From: Rhizophagus irregularis
Lineage: Eukaryota > Glomeromycota > Glomeromycetes > Glomerales > Glomeraceae
DNA length: 64,000 bases
Reading direction: 5' to 3'
Assembly (NCBI RefSeq): GCF_026210795.1
Contig: NC_089433.1
Coordinates: forward strand, 62,001 to 126,000
Shown: one piece after another, positions 10,677 through 21,337 of the stretch
Numbering within the stretch: position 1 is the stretch's first letter
Layout of the letters: each line of letters opens with the position of its first letter
Notes under the pieces: generated by a model
Databases searched by the model: none
Told to the model about the DNA's origin: nothing
Seen by the model: the letters and a program-made list of their open reading frames with translations, nothing else
Position numbers and translations under genes: made by a program

Positions 10677-11631
10677 TTAAAATTTAATAATATCTTTATC
10701 TTCTATGTGGGGACCTGCTTCTACCTCTTCTTTTATCTCTACTTCTGTCCCGTCTTCTATCTCTACTTCTATCTCGTCTTCTATCTCTACTTCTATCTCG
10801 TCTTCTATCTTTACTTCTTGATCTACTTCTTGATCGAGACCTAGATCGCGACCTTCTTCTTTCCTTCGCAATCTATATTCATATCGATGTCGATCATGCG
10901 CAGCATGCTGCCGTCGATACTCTCGTCTAAACAGATCTAAAATCCAATAAAATATTAATGAATTGAATGAATTGCCTAAATAAAATTAATTTAAAATAAT
11001 AATTAATAATAATTACCGGTTTGTAACCAGAATTCATCGTTCATATCAGCAAAACACGCTCTATCGAAACTATTTGGGCTCATAATAGGAATGTCGTCAT
11101 CATTATTATTTATTATCCTACTGAGGTTTTCATAACCTCGTTTGAGGGCATTCCATTTTGTTTGGTATTGCCTGGGTGTCGCTGCAAATCCCGTTGCAAC
11201 GAACACCCTATTTGCTAGGGTACGCAGGAAACATGTAGCATACGGTGAGCTATGTACGTCTGTATAGTGTCGCGTATACGTTATACACGGGTGTGACTCT
11301 TTCACGTGACTATGCATTAAAGTAATGGGATGTGACATATAACATATATTTATCACGTGATTTGGGTGTGTTGTTTAGTTATTTGTCACATTTGTACCAC
11401 GTCAACTGTTACATGTCGCACCGTATGCTACGCATATAGCTCACCATACGCTACATGTTTTCTATATAATCTATTTGCTATTATTGTCCATGCATTTACA
11501 TGATGACGGTTTGCAATTTTTTCGAATTGCTGATGTAAGTTTCTCCGCTCCGCGATTAATTGCCTAGCTGCGTTAATCGTCCATTGGAATACTGGTGGTG
11601 GCAGTGGGACAAAAGGTACTAATGCTGCCAT
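10677..11631 (-). pseudogene. Myb/SANT-like accessory protein of the hAT transposon, interrupted by an insertion
   Basis: Starts MAALVPFVPLPPPVFQWTIN. The Myb/SANT-like pattern has spaced tryptophans (FQW, NAW, TKW) and an RQYQTKWNALKRGYENL helix. The frame is cut by a 253-bp element at 11218-11470; across the insert, WTIIANR joins VFVATGFAATPRQ in frame once the 10-bp target duplication is removed. A GTAATT intron ends near 10940 and leads to a second exon that is Arg-rich (FRREYRRQHAAH) and then strongly acidic with repeated EIEVEIED units, ending in KDIIKF. Myb-like partners are standard in PIF/Harbinger elements, not in hATs, so this gene inside hAT termini is unusual. Predicted role: DNA binding, perhaps nuclear import of the transposase. 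Confidence 0.65.
11218..11470. mobile_element. MULE-like MITE inside the Myb/SANT-like gene
   Basis: Flanked by perfect 10-bp duplications CTATTTGCTA (11208-11217 and 11471-11480). The inverted ends share ACATGTAGCRTAYGGTGAGC about 14 bp in from the edges; the outermost bases are less symmetric. A 9-10 bp duplication points to Mutator-like elements. No coding capacity. Removing it and one duplication restores a continuous frame. Confidence 0.75.
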
Positions 11632-11639
11632 TTTTTATT

Positions 11640-12322
11640 TTTATGATTTTTTCGTAACTTGAAATTTGAAAATTAAATACAATTTGAAAATTAAATACAA
11701 TTTGAAAATTAAAAATACAATTTGGTTTTGAATTGCGAAAAAAAAATTCAAATTTCATAATATTTATAATAATTTTAAAATTCGTTATAGTAATGTTTAA
11801 AACATGAACTGATGAACATAATAACACTCTACATAATTAAAGTATTTGTAACAAAATAAACACAGTTTTGATTCTAATGTAATAAATTTAATTAACGCAG
11901 TTCTAAATTTTTTTTTGTAACGCAGTTCTTAAAATTTATTGATCTAATGTAATAAATTTAATTAAAGAAGTCCTTAAAACTTATTGATTCTAATATAATA
12001 TGCCTATCCTTATTCCTTAATTAAATTGCACTATTTTTAAAATATAATATGCTTATCCTTATTCCTTAATTAAATTGCACTATTTTTAAAATATAATATG
12101 CTTATCCTTATTCCTTAATTAAATTGCAATGTTTTAAAATATAATATAAAATTACAATTGCCTGCATTGCCTGCATAATTATATGTTAACTGGACTTTGA
12201 TCGCGAATATTTTGCCCTGCATAATTACATCATTTATTTCCTAAATAGTATCATTATTTAAATCACATGATATTAGAATTAATTCTCATTGGATTAACTA
12301 TTGTAATTATTTCTCATTATTA
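11640..12322. repeat. Short tandem repeats between the two hAT genes
   Basis: 11655-11720 holds four copies of an AATTTGAAAATTAAATAC-like unit. 11870-11990 holds three TTCTAATGTAATAAATTTAATTAA-like units. 11991-12140 holds three near-identical ~48-bp units containing CTTATCCTTATTCCTTAATT. No gene is present. Confidence 0.75.
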
Positions 12323-14620
12323 TTATTCCTCATTATCATCATAATTATCGTCATTATTATCACCGTCATCCATACCTAATACATCATCTATATCATAATC
12401 ATAGTCACCTTCTCCGGGTCTCTTGTTATTACCACTATCATCAACTTCATTATCTTCCGCATTATTTTCATCTGAATCATCCAATATATCTCTTGGAATA
12501 TCGCCGATTTCACTAGTAATTGAATCATGCGATAAATTAACAAATTGATCAATCCATAGACTTTCGATTACTACACGGCAATTGTCTTCGGGTATTGTTT
12601 CACCGCTTGTAGTTAATATCTGAGTAGAAGCTTGCTCCTCATTATATTCCTTATCGTCATCTTCTGCAAAAGCTTCTGCAATACGTATATTGATCTCATC
12701 ATCACTAAGACGAGTATTCTTTTTTTGATCAATTCCATAAAATCCAAGTTCAGTTTTTGAATTGGATTTCCAATACAAAATTAATTTGCACATGGATTCT
12801 AGTTTATCCACATTAAGATTTAAGCGACGTTTATGAAATAGCCATCCTAAAGTCGAAAATCCACGTTCGCAAGTTGCTGAGTTAGGACATATTGCAAATA
12901 GATAACTTGCAATTCTTGGCAGGGCATCTGGTTCTGGTTCGGTATTAATATATTTCCACCAATTTACGGGATTATCTTTAGCAAAACCGATATCTAGGTC
13001 AAATAGCTCTTGCTCATTAATATATTTCTGTATTTGATCACATAAAGTTTCAGCTTCGTAACGGTCGAAACCTAAATTTTTCCTGATTGAAGCTGCACAT
13101 TTGATAATTCTCATGAGGGCGCATTTTTTAAGTGGCGCATTTCTAAATCTGGGATCCATAAAAAACAAGTAATATACTTATCATCATCGAACTCATCAAA
13201 TCTTTCATTTATTACTTTGATACAATGACTTCAGAATGCAGGATTTAATGATTTGGATAACTTTTTTAATGTAGCTGCAAGTCTTGCCAAGCTCAGGAAA
13301 CAATCTGCAAGTGTAGCTCTTCTCGATTCTAATGAAAATACCGCTTTTCTTAGAGGATCCAGAACAAATCAAGAACTCGTAAATTTGAAAAAAAATTTCT
13401 CGATTGAATAATCGGTTTTATTTTATCATTTGTTAGCACTTTATCGTGATCGCTGGCCATTTCTTCTAGTGCTGATTCCAAATTTATTACTGAATTTACG
13501 GATTTACTAGCAGTAGTCCAGCGTGTCTTGCAATATAATTTTAATCCTCCTCCACTAATTCCTTTTTCTTTAATTATTTGAGCAAGTTTTGCATTAGCCT
13601 GATGAGAACTTCTAAAAAAGGTTGTCAAAATATTAACACGTTTTAATAAACGTTTCCCAAACTTCTCCTTGACGATGTCGCATGCAATTAAATTGATAGA
13701 ATGTGCAACGCATCGCACATTCTCAATCTTTGGATGATTCTCATGTATAATTTTTCATGCATTACGAACATTGGCCGCATTATCGGAAACTACAGCACAT
13801 ATTCAATCTTCTCCAATACCTTCTATAACCTTTTCAATTACCGTAACTAGATATTCTGCAGTGTGCGAATTTTCAGACAAATCAGAAAGTTGATAAAGAT
13901 ATTCTTTACGCGACGGAGTCATTACAATGAAGTTCCAAATTGAACGATGTGTACCAGACGTCCAACCATCAAAGGCTAAATTATAAATTAATATTATATA
14001 GTAAGTAAGATTAAATAAAAATGACGTATGATAGCCTATTTAATTTAACAAACCTAACGTTAAATTCGTTTCCTTTTCAAGCTCAGAATTAACTTTGAAG
14101 TTCACTTGAGCTAATTCACGTTCAAGTAGTTGATTTACTAATACTTCCCTTGTTGGTGTATTGTACCCGGCATTAAGCTCTTTTATAAAATTGATGAAAA
14201 AGGGATGTTCCACTACTCTAAACGCAATTCCGCACGCAATAAAAATTTAACTAATGCACGATTAATTCGTGTACATCTTTGTTCGTTAAGCTCTGTTGAA
14301 TCATGGTAATCATCCATGTTACTTTGACCTTCAGAGTATTTTCTTTTTTTGGATGACTTGGACTTATCTTGCCGTTCCATTACTTTAGCCATATACCTTC
14401 TAACAACTGCTGCTGGCGCATCTGGACAATGGTTTGAAAGATGCTTTTCGAGCTTTGAAACTTCACCGCGTGACCATGTATTCTTACAGTACTTGCAGGA
14501 GGCGGCAAATTTGCCAGAACCAACAGCTTCTTCTTTATTAATATCTTCCCAAATGCTATTAGGTGGCCGACCTCCTCTATTTTTTATTTTAATGGGTGAA
14601 TCTTCTATGTGATCAGTCAT
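12323..14620 (-). pseudogene. hAT transposase (BED finger, RNase-H-like core, hATC dimerisation domain), multiply broken
   Basis: Starts MTDHIEDSPIKIKNRGGRPP. The BED zinc finger has C42, C45, H60 and C65. A one-base frameshift near 14228 leads into a segment ending at an intron of about 75 bp (donor near 14055). The next exon begins with the hAT hallmark AFDGWTSGTHRSIWNF and continues to SDNAANV and CVAHSINL. In-frame TGA codons sit at 13803-13805 and 13755-13757, another frame change at about 13355, and a stop near 13231. The last segment (13168-12323) has WWKYINTEPEPDALPRIA and NSATCERGFSTLGWL, the hATC dimerisation block, and an unusual Asp/Asn-rich acidic tail. It would catalyse hAT excision and insertion if intact; clearly inactive. 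Confidence 0.85.
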
Positions 14621-15136
14621 TTGAAACAGTTTATTATTAATATTATTATTAAGAAAATGGAAGAAAGTAAAAGAAACTTTAATTCAGTGTTAAAGGAGAT
14701 GACGGTATTGGGTTTATTAAATGCATGTTACGCATTTTCCTTTAATGAATATAAGCCCCTTAAAAAAAAACTGTAAAAACGTGTAATATCATAATATTAA
14801 TATGGGAGTTAGAAATGAAAATTCTAACACTAGATAAAGCTTAAAAGAACTAAGACGACGGTAAAATATTGAAGTTTAATCTTTTATTTGTAGATTATTT
14901 GATCATCTAAATTATATTATTAATTGGTTTAACTTGGCGTAACTATATGCAAATCTTATGATCAACTATGCCAAAACTACGGAGAAACCTATTATAGAGG
15001 TTTCGGCATGTTTCGGCAGTTTCGCAATTTTGACAGGTTTCGCAGTTTTGGCGTTTTGGCGTTTTGGCACTATATAAGAGGTTTCACCTTTCGGCATTAG
15101 GCCAAACAGGTTTCGGCAAGCAATCTTAAGCGTGAT

Positions 15137-16290
15137 GTTAAGGCATGTGACGAGATTTATGTGAGTAATTTCACTGTGCCTATTGTACGCGTGATGATTG
15201 TCAAAGATTTTCTCGGCAAAGATCAAAATGCCGATATATAACAAGAAGAGTAATACGTCCATTTTATTTTAAAACATCTATAGAGGTGGGAAAATCGATT
15301 AATATTGTGATGACATGTTTCAAGAAGCTAGCTGAGCAATAAACTAACTTACTTTATTATGACTTTGTGGAAAATGCAAGTTCGTTTGATTGTTAATATC
15401 AATGATTTTATTTTTTTGCTTGATTTTTATTTTACTTGCATGAGGCAGATAAAAGGATTCACTAGCCGGAAATCACCTTTTTATACAATTTGCAGGATCG
15501 ATCTTGGAATATGCTTTTGGAGAAAATTACGTTAATATGAATACATCATGAAAATCTGATCAACAGCTTCTCCTTAATTTAACAATAAAGAATTTAACGC
15601 TATTCATAATCCATATGTAAAGATCATCAAGGGGTCCTTTTACAATAATATACGTAATAATTTTGAGAATATGCGAGAATGTTTGAGAATAAAAGTCCTT
15701 GAATCTTCGCTGGCAATCTTATTGTCCAATAATTTTGTATTAACATGCATATACGCTCGAACAATAAAAAATTAGTATGTATGGTCTAAAAGATTGTTGC
15801 TAATCGCTACGAGAAAAATAATTAACTACATTTCACGGGTCACTCAGTACTCTAAACGTTTTTTATTTGCAATACATTGAGCTAAAATAAATTACATGGA
15901 GCGGGACTAGCCTGGGTATATGATGCCATTCTATGATTGTAGACTATTATACACGATTATTTTTTTGAACGATATTTCTCTATTCTAGCTTGAAGCAAAG
16001 GAGACGTATCCACGATACATGCTATGTCATATGATAATCGTGAAGACTCTTCACACTTCCAACCAATAGAAGCAGAATCTATCAGCTAATCATATGATAT
16101 ACGTGAATTCTCTTCTCATTTCCAACCAATAGATGCAGGATTTAAAGAGTAGATCTACCAATCAATCTGCAAGGTGAGAAAGATAACTCTACCTCTGATA
16201 ATTTTAACCGACTATAAGTAGGAAGGCCAGCAAGAATTTCTCCACTATCGTACTGCGCATTTCAGGTGATCGGCCACATGACCAGTCTAA
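15137..16290. other. Intergenic region with a CCAAT-containing tandem repeat
   Basis: No gene seen. 16027-16145 is a two-copy ~65-bp repeat, each copy with CATATGATAWACGTGAA and CTTCCAACCAATAGA, so each holds a CCAAT box. Around 15890-15975 is a segment resembling 18760-18848 (dispersed repeat). The CCAAT repeat faces no evident plus-strand gene. Confidence 0.5.
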
Positions 16291-16292
16291 GC

Positions 16293-16823
16293 CACAATCG
16301 TGAACTTGAATTTATTGTTTGAAGTGTTACAGGTAAGACAATATTCCAACTTATCTTGAGAATACAACTTCGCTAATTCAGGATCATAAGAGAGCTGATT
16401 CCCATTTTCGCAGTACCATTCGCCATGTAATCCATAATTCCCATGTATTCCATCGCAAATAGGACATGGTGAGCTCTACGGCTGAGGTGATGTAAAATCA
16501 TAATTATCAATCCTTCTAAAACTATTTCGGAATTTCAAGTATGGGAAGTGCTCTAAGACGGATTTGATAATTAATTCTGGATTGGGTCTGGCTTCGAAAG
16601 TGATAGGCTTGAAATCAGAGGCTTGACCGGAGGCGCTAAAGCAAGGTTCTGCTAACATATCTATCACAGCTTCCGATAGTTGCCATGGCTCATTTCCAGT
16701 TTGTTTTTTATATTTTTTGTATAATTTGGAACGAATCTTATCCGTCAAAACGCTTGGTAATCCACTTAATTTGGCATGCCAGTCTAGATATTCGGGGGTT
16801 AGTATTTTATTAGACTCTGTCAT
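16293..16823 (-). pseudogene. Relative of the 550-aa family with zinc-binding tail, cut by an in-frame TAG
   Basis: The open part (16823-16476, 115 aa) starts MTESNKILTPEYLDWHAKLS and ends NYDFTSPQP at a TAG. The same frame continues after the stop for about 60 codons with CPICDGIHG and YCLTC, a CxxC...CxxC-like pattern. The neighbouring 550-aa protein ends in a similar CPLCKLGH...C module, so the stop removes the putative zinc-binding tail. From memory the LDWHAKLSGLPSVLTDKIRS segment is a recurrent motif in Rhizophagus hypothetical proteins; function unknown. A TATATAAAAA-like tract lies immediately before the ATG. Confidence 0.6.
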
Positions 16824-16934
16824 TTTTCCTTTTTATATGACTGCAAACAATTTAAATCCCTTTTCTCATATAGACCTATTCATTCGAAAAAAAAGATTAA
16901 AATTCCCAGACGATCCCCAGCCAGAGGGATCAGA

Positions 16935-18587
16935 CTATGCAACTATCTCAATTTCACGCTGTTCACATTTAATAAAGTAAGATCCGGTATTATACGTACC
17001 TTCTATTTCTTCATCATCATGACCTAATTTGCATAATGGGCAGATGTAGTCCCCGCATATTATCGCATCAGTAATCCCATAATAGTCAAAATTTTCAATA
17101 CTACATTCTCTATATAGATTAGGATATTGATCCAATATCTTGTTGCGAAAATAGGAATGATCGGACTTAGATTGGGATGCAGATGATACACTTGCCGATG
17201 TACTCATCTCATCCTTAATCTGATCGTTCCCTGAGGAAACGGGTTTCAAAGTCACATGACACTGATGATCACTAATATATTTTTTTACTTGATCTATGAC
17301 ATTTTGGATTTGTGCATTAGTTAGTTTCGAAATCTCAGTTGCGCTATATGAGACCAACTTGATTTTGTCTATCCCAATTCCATTTTTTCCAAATAACGTG
17401 AGGTGTTTTCTAGCCCTAAGAGTTTTCTTGCGCAAGTTATCTTGTGTGATTTTAGCAGGGAGAAATGGTTTCATTTCCTTGTAAATCTTTGATCTTGCCG
17501 TTTTATCTTTGATTCTACCATCAGCAGTAAGAGCATTTACCCTGCTCTCGAATTCAAGTGAATAATTATACCAGTCTAAGATTTCCTGCTGACCAGACTT
17601 TATTGCTGTATCAAATAGATAGGACAAGTGTTGGGCAGAACCCAAAATCATATTCTCTGATCCATTGCAAGAGGACTTAGTATTGGTAGAGCTGATATTG
17701 TCATCACTGGATATGGGTGAACAGGTGTCAAAGGTACCACACAGCTCTTGTATTAGACCCTGTTCTATGATTTGATTTTTATCTAGCGATTCCTGCTCAT
17801 CATCTTGCTCCATGGATACTTCGAGATCTGGCTTAACTGAAGTCACATGACTCTGATCATTCCCTGAGGGAATGGTTTTTTCGAACTCTTCCAAAATTTC
17901 TAAACTCATCCGATGCACATCCTCATATGAATTTTCAGGATACCTGTTAACTGCTTTTATATCGTGCATCACTTTCAAATCCACCGTGGGAATTTCTTCC
18001 TGAGGGGTATCTGCAATGACCAATTGAGGAGCAACCACCACAGTTTCTGATACATAAGCAGTATCGGAGATGCTGTCCTGGTTAGCCGATTTACGTAAAA
18101 ATTTCTTCTCCTTATTGCGTTGCTTTATTTCACTACTAACGATTTTCTTATGAGCCTCAAGCAAGAAACTATCCATATCTTTCTCTTCCAATGGTTTGCC
18201 ATTAAGGCGCTTCGCAGAGTTGGCAGGTACCATCGCCACCAGTTCTTGTTTATTATAGCAAATCACTTCAGGAAAGGAATTATCTGTTTCCACATCCACC
18301 AATGGTTTCTCATGATACTCTGTAACTGAATTAAAGTTAGATGTACTATTGTCAGAAGGATTATCATTATACGTCTGCTCTTCCACTGGTAAGGAAGCCT
18401 GTTCCACTATCGCAAGTCTGGTCTCAAGCTCCTTATTTTTTTGCTCCAGTTCCTCAACTCTAACATCGCGTCTAGTATTCTCCTCCATAATCCGCTTTAA
18501 AAGTTCAGCTTTTTCGGCTTCAAGCTTGGCATTCTTAGCCTCAAGTTCAATGATACGCTGTTTTAATACTTCAAACTCGGATGGCAT
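16935..18587 (-). CDS. 550-aa coiled-coil protein with C-terminal CxxC zinc-like module (unknown function)
   Basis: Residues about 1-70 form a near-perfect coiled coil (MPSEFEVLKQRIIELEAKNA then repeated ELEQKNKELE heptads). The middle is acidic and Ser/Gln-rich, probably disordered. Residues about 370-460 are a basic helical block (LRKKTLRARKHLTLFGKNG, then a helix-rich stretch). The C-terminus has CPLCKLGHDDEE and a later Cys, suggesting one zinc site. The frame is intact and single-exon. Its relative lies just downstream on the same strand, 110 bp away, suggesting tandem duplication and divergence. I recognise it only as a family repeated in arbuscular mycorrhizal fungal genomes; no function can be assigned. 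Confidence 0.7.
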   Translation of the reverse strand: MPSEFEVLKQRIIELEAKNAKLEAEKAELLKRIMEENTRRDVRVEELEQKNKELETRLAIVEQASLPVEEQTYNDNPSDNSTSNFNSVTEYHEKPLVDVETDNSFPEVICYNKQELVAMVPANSAKRLNGKPLEEKDMDSFLLEAHKKIVSSEIKQRNKEKKFLRKSANQDSISDTAYVSETVVVAPQLVIADTPQEEIPTVDLKVMHDIKAVNRYPENSYEDVHRMSLEILEEFEKTIPSGNDQSHVTSVKPDLEVSMEQDDEQESLDKNQIIEQGLIQELCGTFDTCSPISSDDNISSTNTKSSCNGSENMILGSAQHLSYLFDTAIKSGQQEILDWYNYSLEFESRVNALTADGRIKDKTARSKIYKEMKPFLPAKITQDNLRKKTLRARKHLTLFGKNGIGIDKIKLVSYSATEISKLTNAQIQNVIDQVKKYISDHQCHVTLKPVSSGNDQIKDEMSTSASVSSASQSKSDHSYFRNKILDQYPNLYRECSIENFDYYGITDAIICGDYICPLCKLGHDDEEIEGTYNTGSYFIKCEQREIEIVA

Positions 18588-18597
18588 TATTGATAAA

Positions 18598-18606
18598 TTT
18601 TATATA
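18598..18606 (-). promoter_or_regulatory. TATA-like tract 11 nt upstream of the ATG of the 550-aa gene
   Basis: TATATAAAA on the minus strand ends 11 nt before the ATG at 18587. The relative at 16823 has a CATATAAAAA tract about 7 nt before its ATG. Such spacing is too short for a conventional TATA box unless the transcript is nearly leaderless or translation starts further in; chance in A+T-rich DNA is possible. Confidence 0.35.
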
Positions 18607-18714
18607 AGAAGTGAAATATTCAAAAAATAGTTAATATATATAATTATATAGAAACTGTGTCATTGAGAAATAGGTTATAAAGTCATCAGATTTCCGGAAC
18701 TGCGCGGTCTCGGA

Positions 18715-18848
18715 AAAATGCCAAGAAAAAATTTTATTAATGCATGCGAAAATAAATACAAATGTTCGGGACGTAGCCCGGGATACACGACGAAGTTTTT
18801 ATGCTACTGGTGGCGGACTATTATACATAATTATTCTTTTTCGAAATA
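18715..18848. repeat. Dispersed repeat (copies near 15.9 and 27.8 kb)
   Basis: AAAAATTTTTATTAATGCATG followed by AATACAAATGTTCGGGACGTA at 18725-18772 is matched at 27777-27826. The following part, GGACTATTATACATAATTATTC, is matched near 15945-15970. Copies are imperfect, without clear inverted ends or target duplications. It could be a SINE-like sequence; no pol III A/B boxes were convincingly seen. Confidence 0.45.
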
Positions 18849-19940
18849 CCATTTAACCCGTTGCTTCTTCATCGCCAGCTCCTTCTCTACGTCTACCTAT
18901 CCTTTAATAATCCTACAATAACCTCCATTACTCGCTTCACATTCTTATGCAACTCTTTTTCTTCCTCCGAACCTTCTTCCAAGGCAGACTCAGTAAAGCG
19001 GATATTAAGAGGACTTTTACTTGTGCATAATATTCTGTCCGAGGCAAAAAGGATGAAATACCATTCCGTGGCTGTTGTAACGATCCTATAGATATAGTCG
19101 TAGTCATCCCAAATGCTTCACCCGACTTACGTTTTCTCTTATTTTTATTCACCTGTAAGGCACTTTCGCACTGGATCAGATTCTGCGCAAATCCCATAAC
19201 TACTTGATGTAGTTTCCCTTCCGTGATGCAAAGAAGTTCCTCGAGGGCTTTGATTGCGTAGTCAACCCGGCCAGTACTTTCTTCACCAACAACTTCGAGC
19301 TGAGGAGCTAAGGTAAGCTCTTTATCAGTTATTCTTTTGACGATATAGAGCGAAGCATGGAGAATGGTTGAAATGTATTCACAACGCATGGCTTTGTTAC
19401 TATCTGCGAGCATAGTCCTAACTTGCGCTTTATTTCCTTTATACATTGTTGTAACTCCTCTTCTTCGTCTTCAAGTTTGTAGGTCACCTATAAAGAATAA
19501 GAAGTTAATGACTGTGTATGAAATTCCCGCTTTTCTGACAGACTCACCGGTGGAAATTGTCTGATCGTGCCTATACCATTTCCATCTATATCAAACTTTT
19601 TCAATACTTCCTTCAAACTGCGGTATGATGAGAACGCTTTTGATTTTTTATCCTTACACTCCTTAGCGAAGTCAGCAAGTCTTTTCACAGGACCACCTGG
19701 CATTCCATAACTAAGAAACTTCTCTTTGGTAGTCTTGAGGAAATCACGACCATTAACCTCTTACTTTTCTAAAATTTCGAAAACCTTTTCACTAAGCTCC
19801 AAGTCCTCTTCCTTACGCAAGAAATCTATAAGCTCCTTCGTTTTATATTTTTAATTTCGTCCGCCAACGAGACCGTCTCATTTCCAGCTACAGTAGTGGA
19901 GGTGGAAGCTGGAGTATAAGGTGTACTAGTTTCAGACATA
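18831..19940 (-). pseudogene. Decayed member of an MSETST...GNETVSLADE hypothetical family
   Basis: The start at 19940 reads MSETSTPYTP and then GNETVSLADE. A frameshift follows near 19850, a TAA near 19765, then a good exon with MPGGPVKRLADFAKECKDKK. A 60-bp GT-AG intron spans 19488-19547. Exon 2 (EDEEEELQQCIKEIKRKLG) frameshifts near 19440 into a long segment with MRCEYISTILHASLYI and LEELLCITEGKLHQVVMGFA, then shifts again near 19100 and ends around 18831 in KKQRV. At least four lesions make it a pseudogene. I recognise the family as common in Rhizophagus but know no function. Confidence 0.7.
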
Positions 19941-20207
19941 GTGTTAAGAGATATTGGGCTCAGATAAAAAATAGTGTTACGTTCCAGAGTGAGTTAAAAA
20001 TTTATTTCTGTTTGGGAAGGAAAGGGCTGAGCGTTAATATAAGTTTTTATGTAGCACAGCCATTGCATCATCTCACGTAACCCGTTTTTCATATACGTTC
20101 AATAAAATAATACTTTATTTATGAAATAAAAAACGTTGCCGGTAGCTGGCCTACATTACATAAAAATTGAGACTATATCGCTATTATATGATGTGAATAA
20201 AAAAAAT

Positions 20208-20659
20208 CTAATTATCTTTGCTTAGTGCCTTCGGCACCCCTTCAGCGGGAGGGTATACGATAACATTGATTCCCTTTTCACCACCAAAGATACGTTGGGT
20301 TGTATAGGAAAATGAGTAAAAATTGTGTCTTGCGGTTCCATTCTTATTGCACCTCCTACTTCAAATTCACTGATGTTTCTTAAGCTGTTGATTATGATAC
20401 TATCAGCTATAAATGCGACCCTATATAAAGCCAAATTGGTCGAATCTATATCTTGAAATTGATCTAGACGACGGGTTCTGATTGCCTCCGCGAGAGAAGA
20501 GACTCTATTGTTGTTAGCGTTAAATATCGTTACTTCGAAAATATCGTTCACTCCCTCATCAGAAATGAGACAGTTGAGAGTAATATCCCCACTAGCGAGA
20601 AACTTGTCAAGCTTGTCAGGAGTCTTGGTCTTATCAGATTCCTTGGTCTTATCGGACAT
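20208..20659 (-). CDS. Crinkler-like N-terminal (ubiquitin-like header) protein, ~145 aa
   Basis: Starts MSDKTKESDKTKTPDKLDKF. Then comes the CRN header pattern ITLNCLISDEG, a variable loop, SLAEAIRTRRLDQF, STNLALYRV and a final strand NVSLVVKR. No effector C-terminal domain follows. The open frame stops at 20222 after ESMLSYTLPLKG; shifting one base around 20270 instead gives a more typical header end (INVIVYPPAEGV) and a stop at 20208-20210, so an indel in the AAAAGGG run is likely. CRN headers act in translocation or targeting in oomycetes. In fungi, stand-alone headers occur. Effector function here is inferred only. Confidence 0.6.
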
Positions 20660-21337
20660 CTTGCTTTCCTAAATACAAGGCCCATGATGAGAAAAACTCA
20701 CTCGGTCCCAGAGGAACCCTCCCATACATACATAATTTAGGGCATATACATACCTTATTTTGCGTTATTTTCTCTGGGAAAGTTTTTTGCGGAAAGTTGG
20801 CTGAACTTCCACATACCACTACATGCTTTATATCTTGCTGGAAAAAAGTTAAGGAGGTATGAGGCGTAATTAGTATTGTTGTCTGATGCCAAGAGTTCTA
20901 TGAAAGCATATGTAAACGGATTCCTCATACCTTTTCACATGTTGATCTACCGGAAAGACAGTTGGTTTTATGCCTGGCGATCTCGGAATTGCAAGTCCCT
21001 TAGCCTTTCATAATATATGCTTTTGTCGTCACTATTAACTTATAGGGAAGGTCCTGTCTTGCATGTAGACCTCCTTTCACATTTTTCTCATGTTTGTTCG
21101 GGAAAAAAATAGAGATACTGGTTAGCATATATATTTTCTTTTCGTTATATGCAAAAATTAATATGTCGCACAAGACCTGATTGATGATCCACATTTTTTG
21201 TCGCACAATCTGGCCAAAGGCGCTGTGCATGGCTCAGCAAATTCTTCCGAGCTGAAGATCACTACTCCGGGCTGATGAGCAGTATTCCGAACTCAAAATT
21301 TCCCGCATTAAATATACCTTGACTTATTATAGCAATC
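20660..21337. other. Intergenic between divergent genes
   Basis: Separates the Crinkler-header gene (minus) from the 205-aa gene (plus). A TAAATATA tract at 21309-21316, about 22 nt before the plus-strand ATG, is a possible TATA element. Triplicated AGCTGAAG/GAGCTGATGAGC-like short repeats occur at 21240-21290. No further gene seen. Confidence 0.45.

Larger units (their letters stand above)
10386..15128 (-). mobile_element. hAT-superfamily DNA transposon, complete ends, decayed genes
   Basis: Termini are TAAGGTTGCTTGCCGAAAC (left) and, read on the minus strand, TAAGATTGCTTGCCGAAAC (right). The 8-bp target duplication AGCGTGAT is perfect at 10378-10385 and 15129-15136, as expected for hAT. 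Both ends (10386-10550 and 14965-15128) are arrays of GCCGAAAC/TGCCAAAAC/GCGAAAC words, probable transposase-binding repeats. It carries two minus-strand genes, both broken: a BED-finger transposase and a Myb/SANT-like accessory gene. Total 4743 bp, including a later 253-bp insertion. Confidence 0.92.

Noticed and set aside
7463..14620. RIP-like mutation as the cause of stop codons in the Crinkler and hAT genes
   Set aside because: Some lesions fit C-to-T changes but others are frameshifts and there are too few to show a dinucleotide bias.
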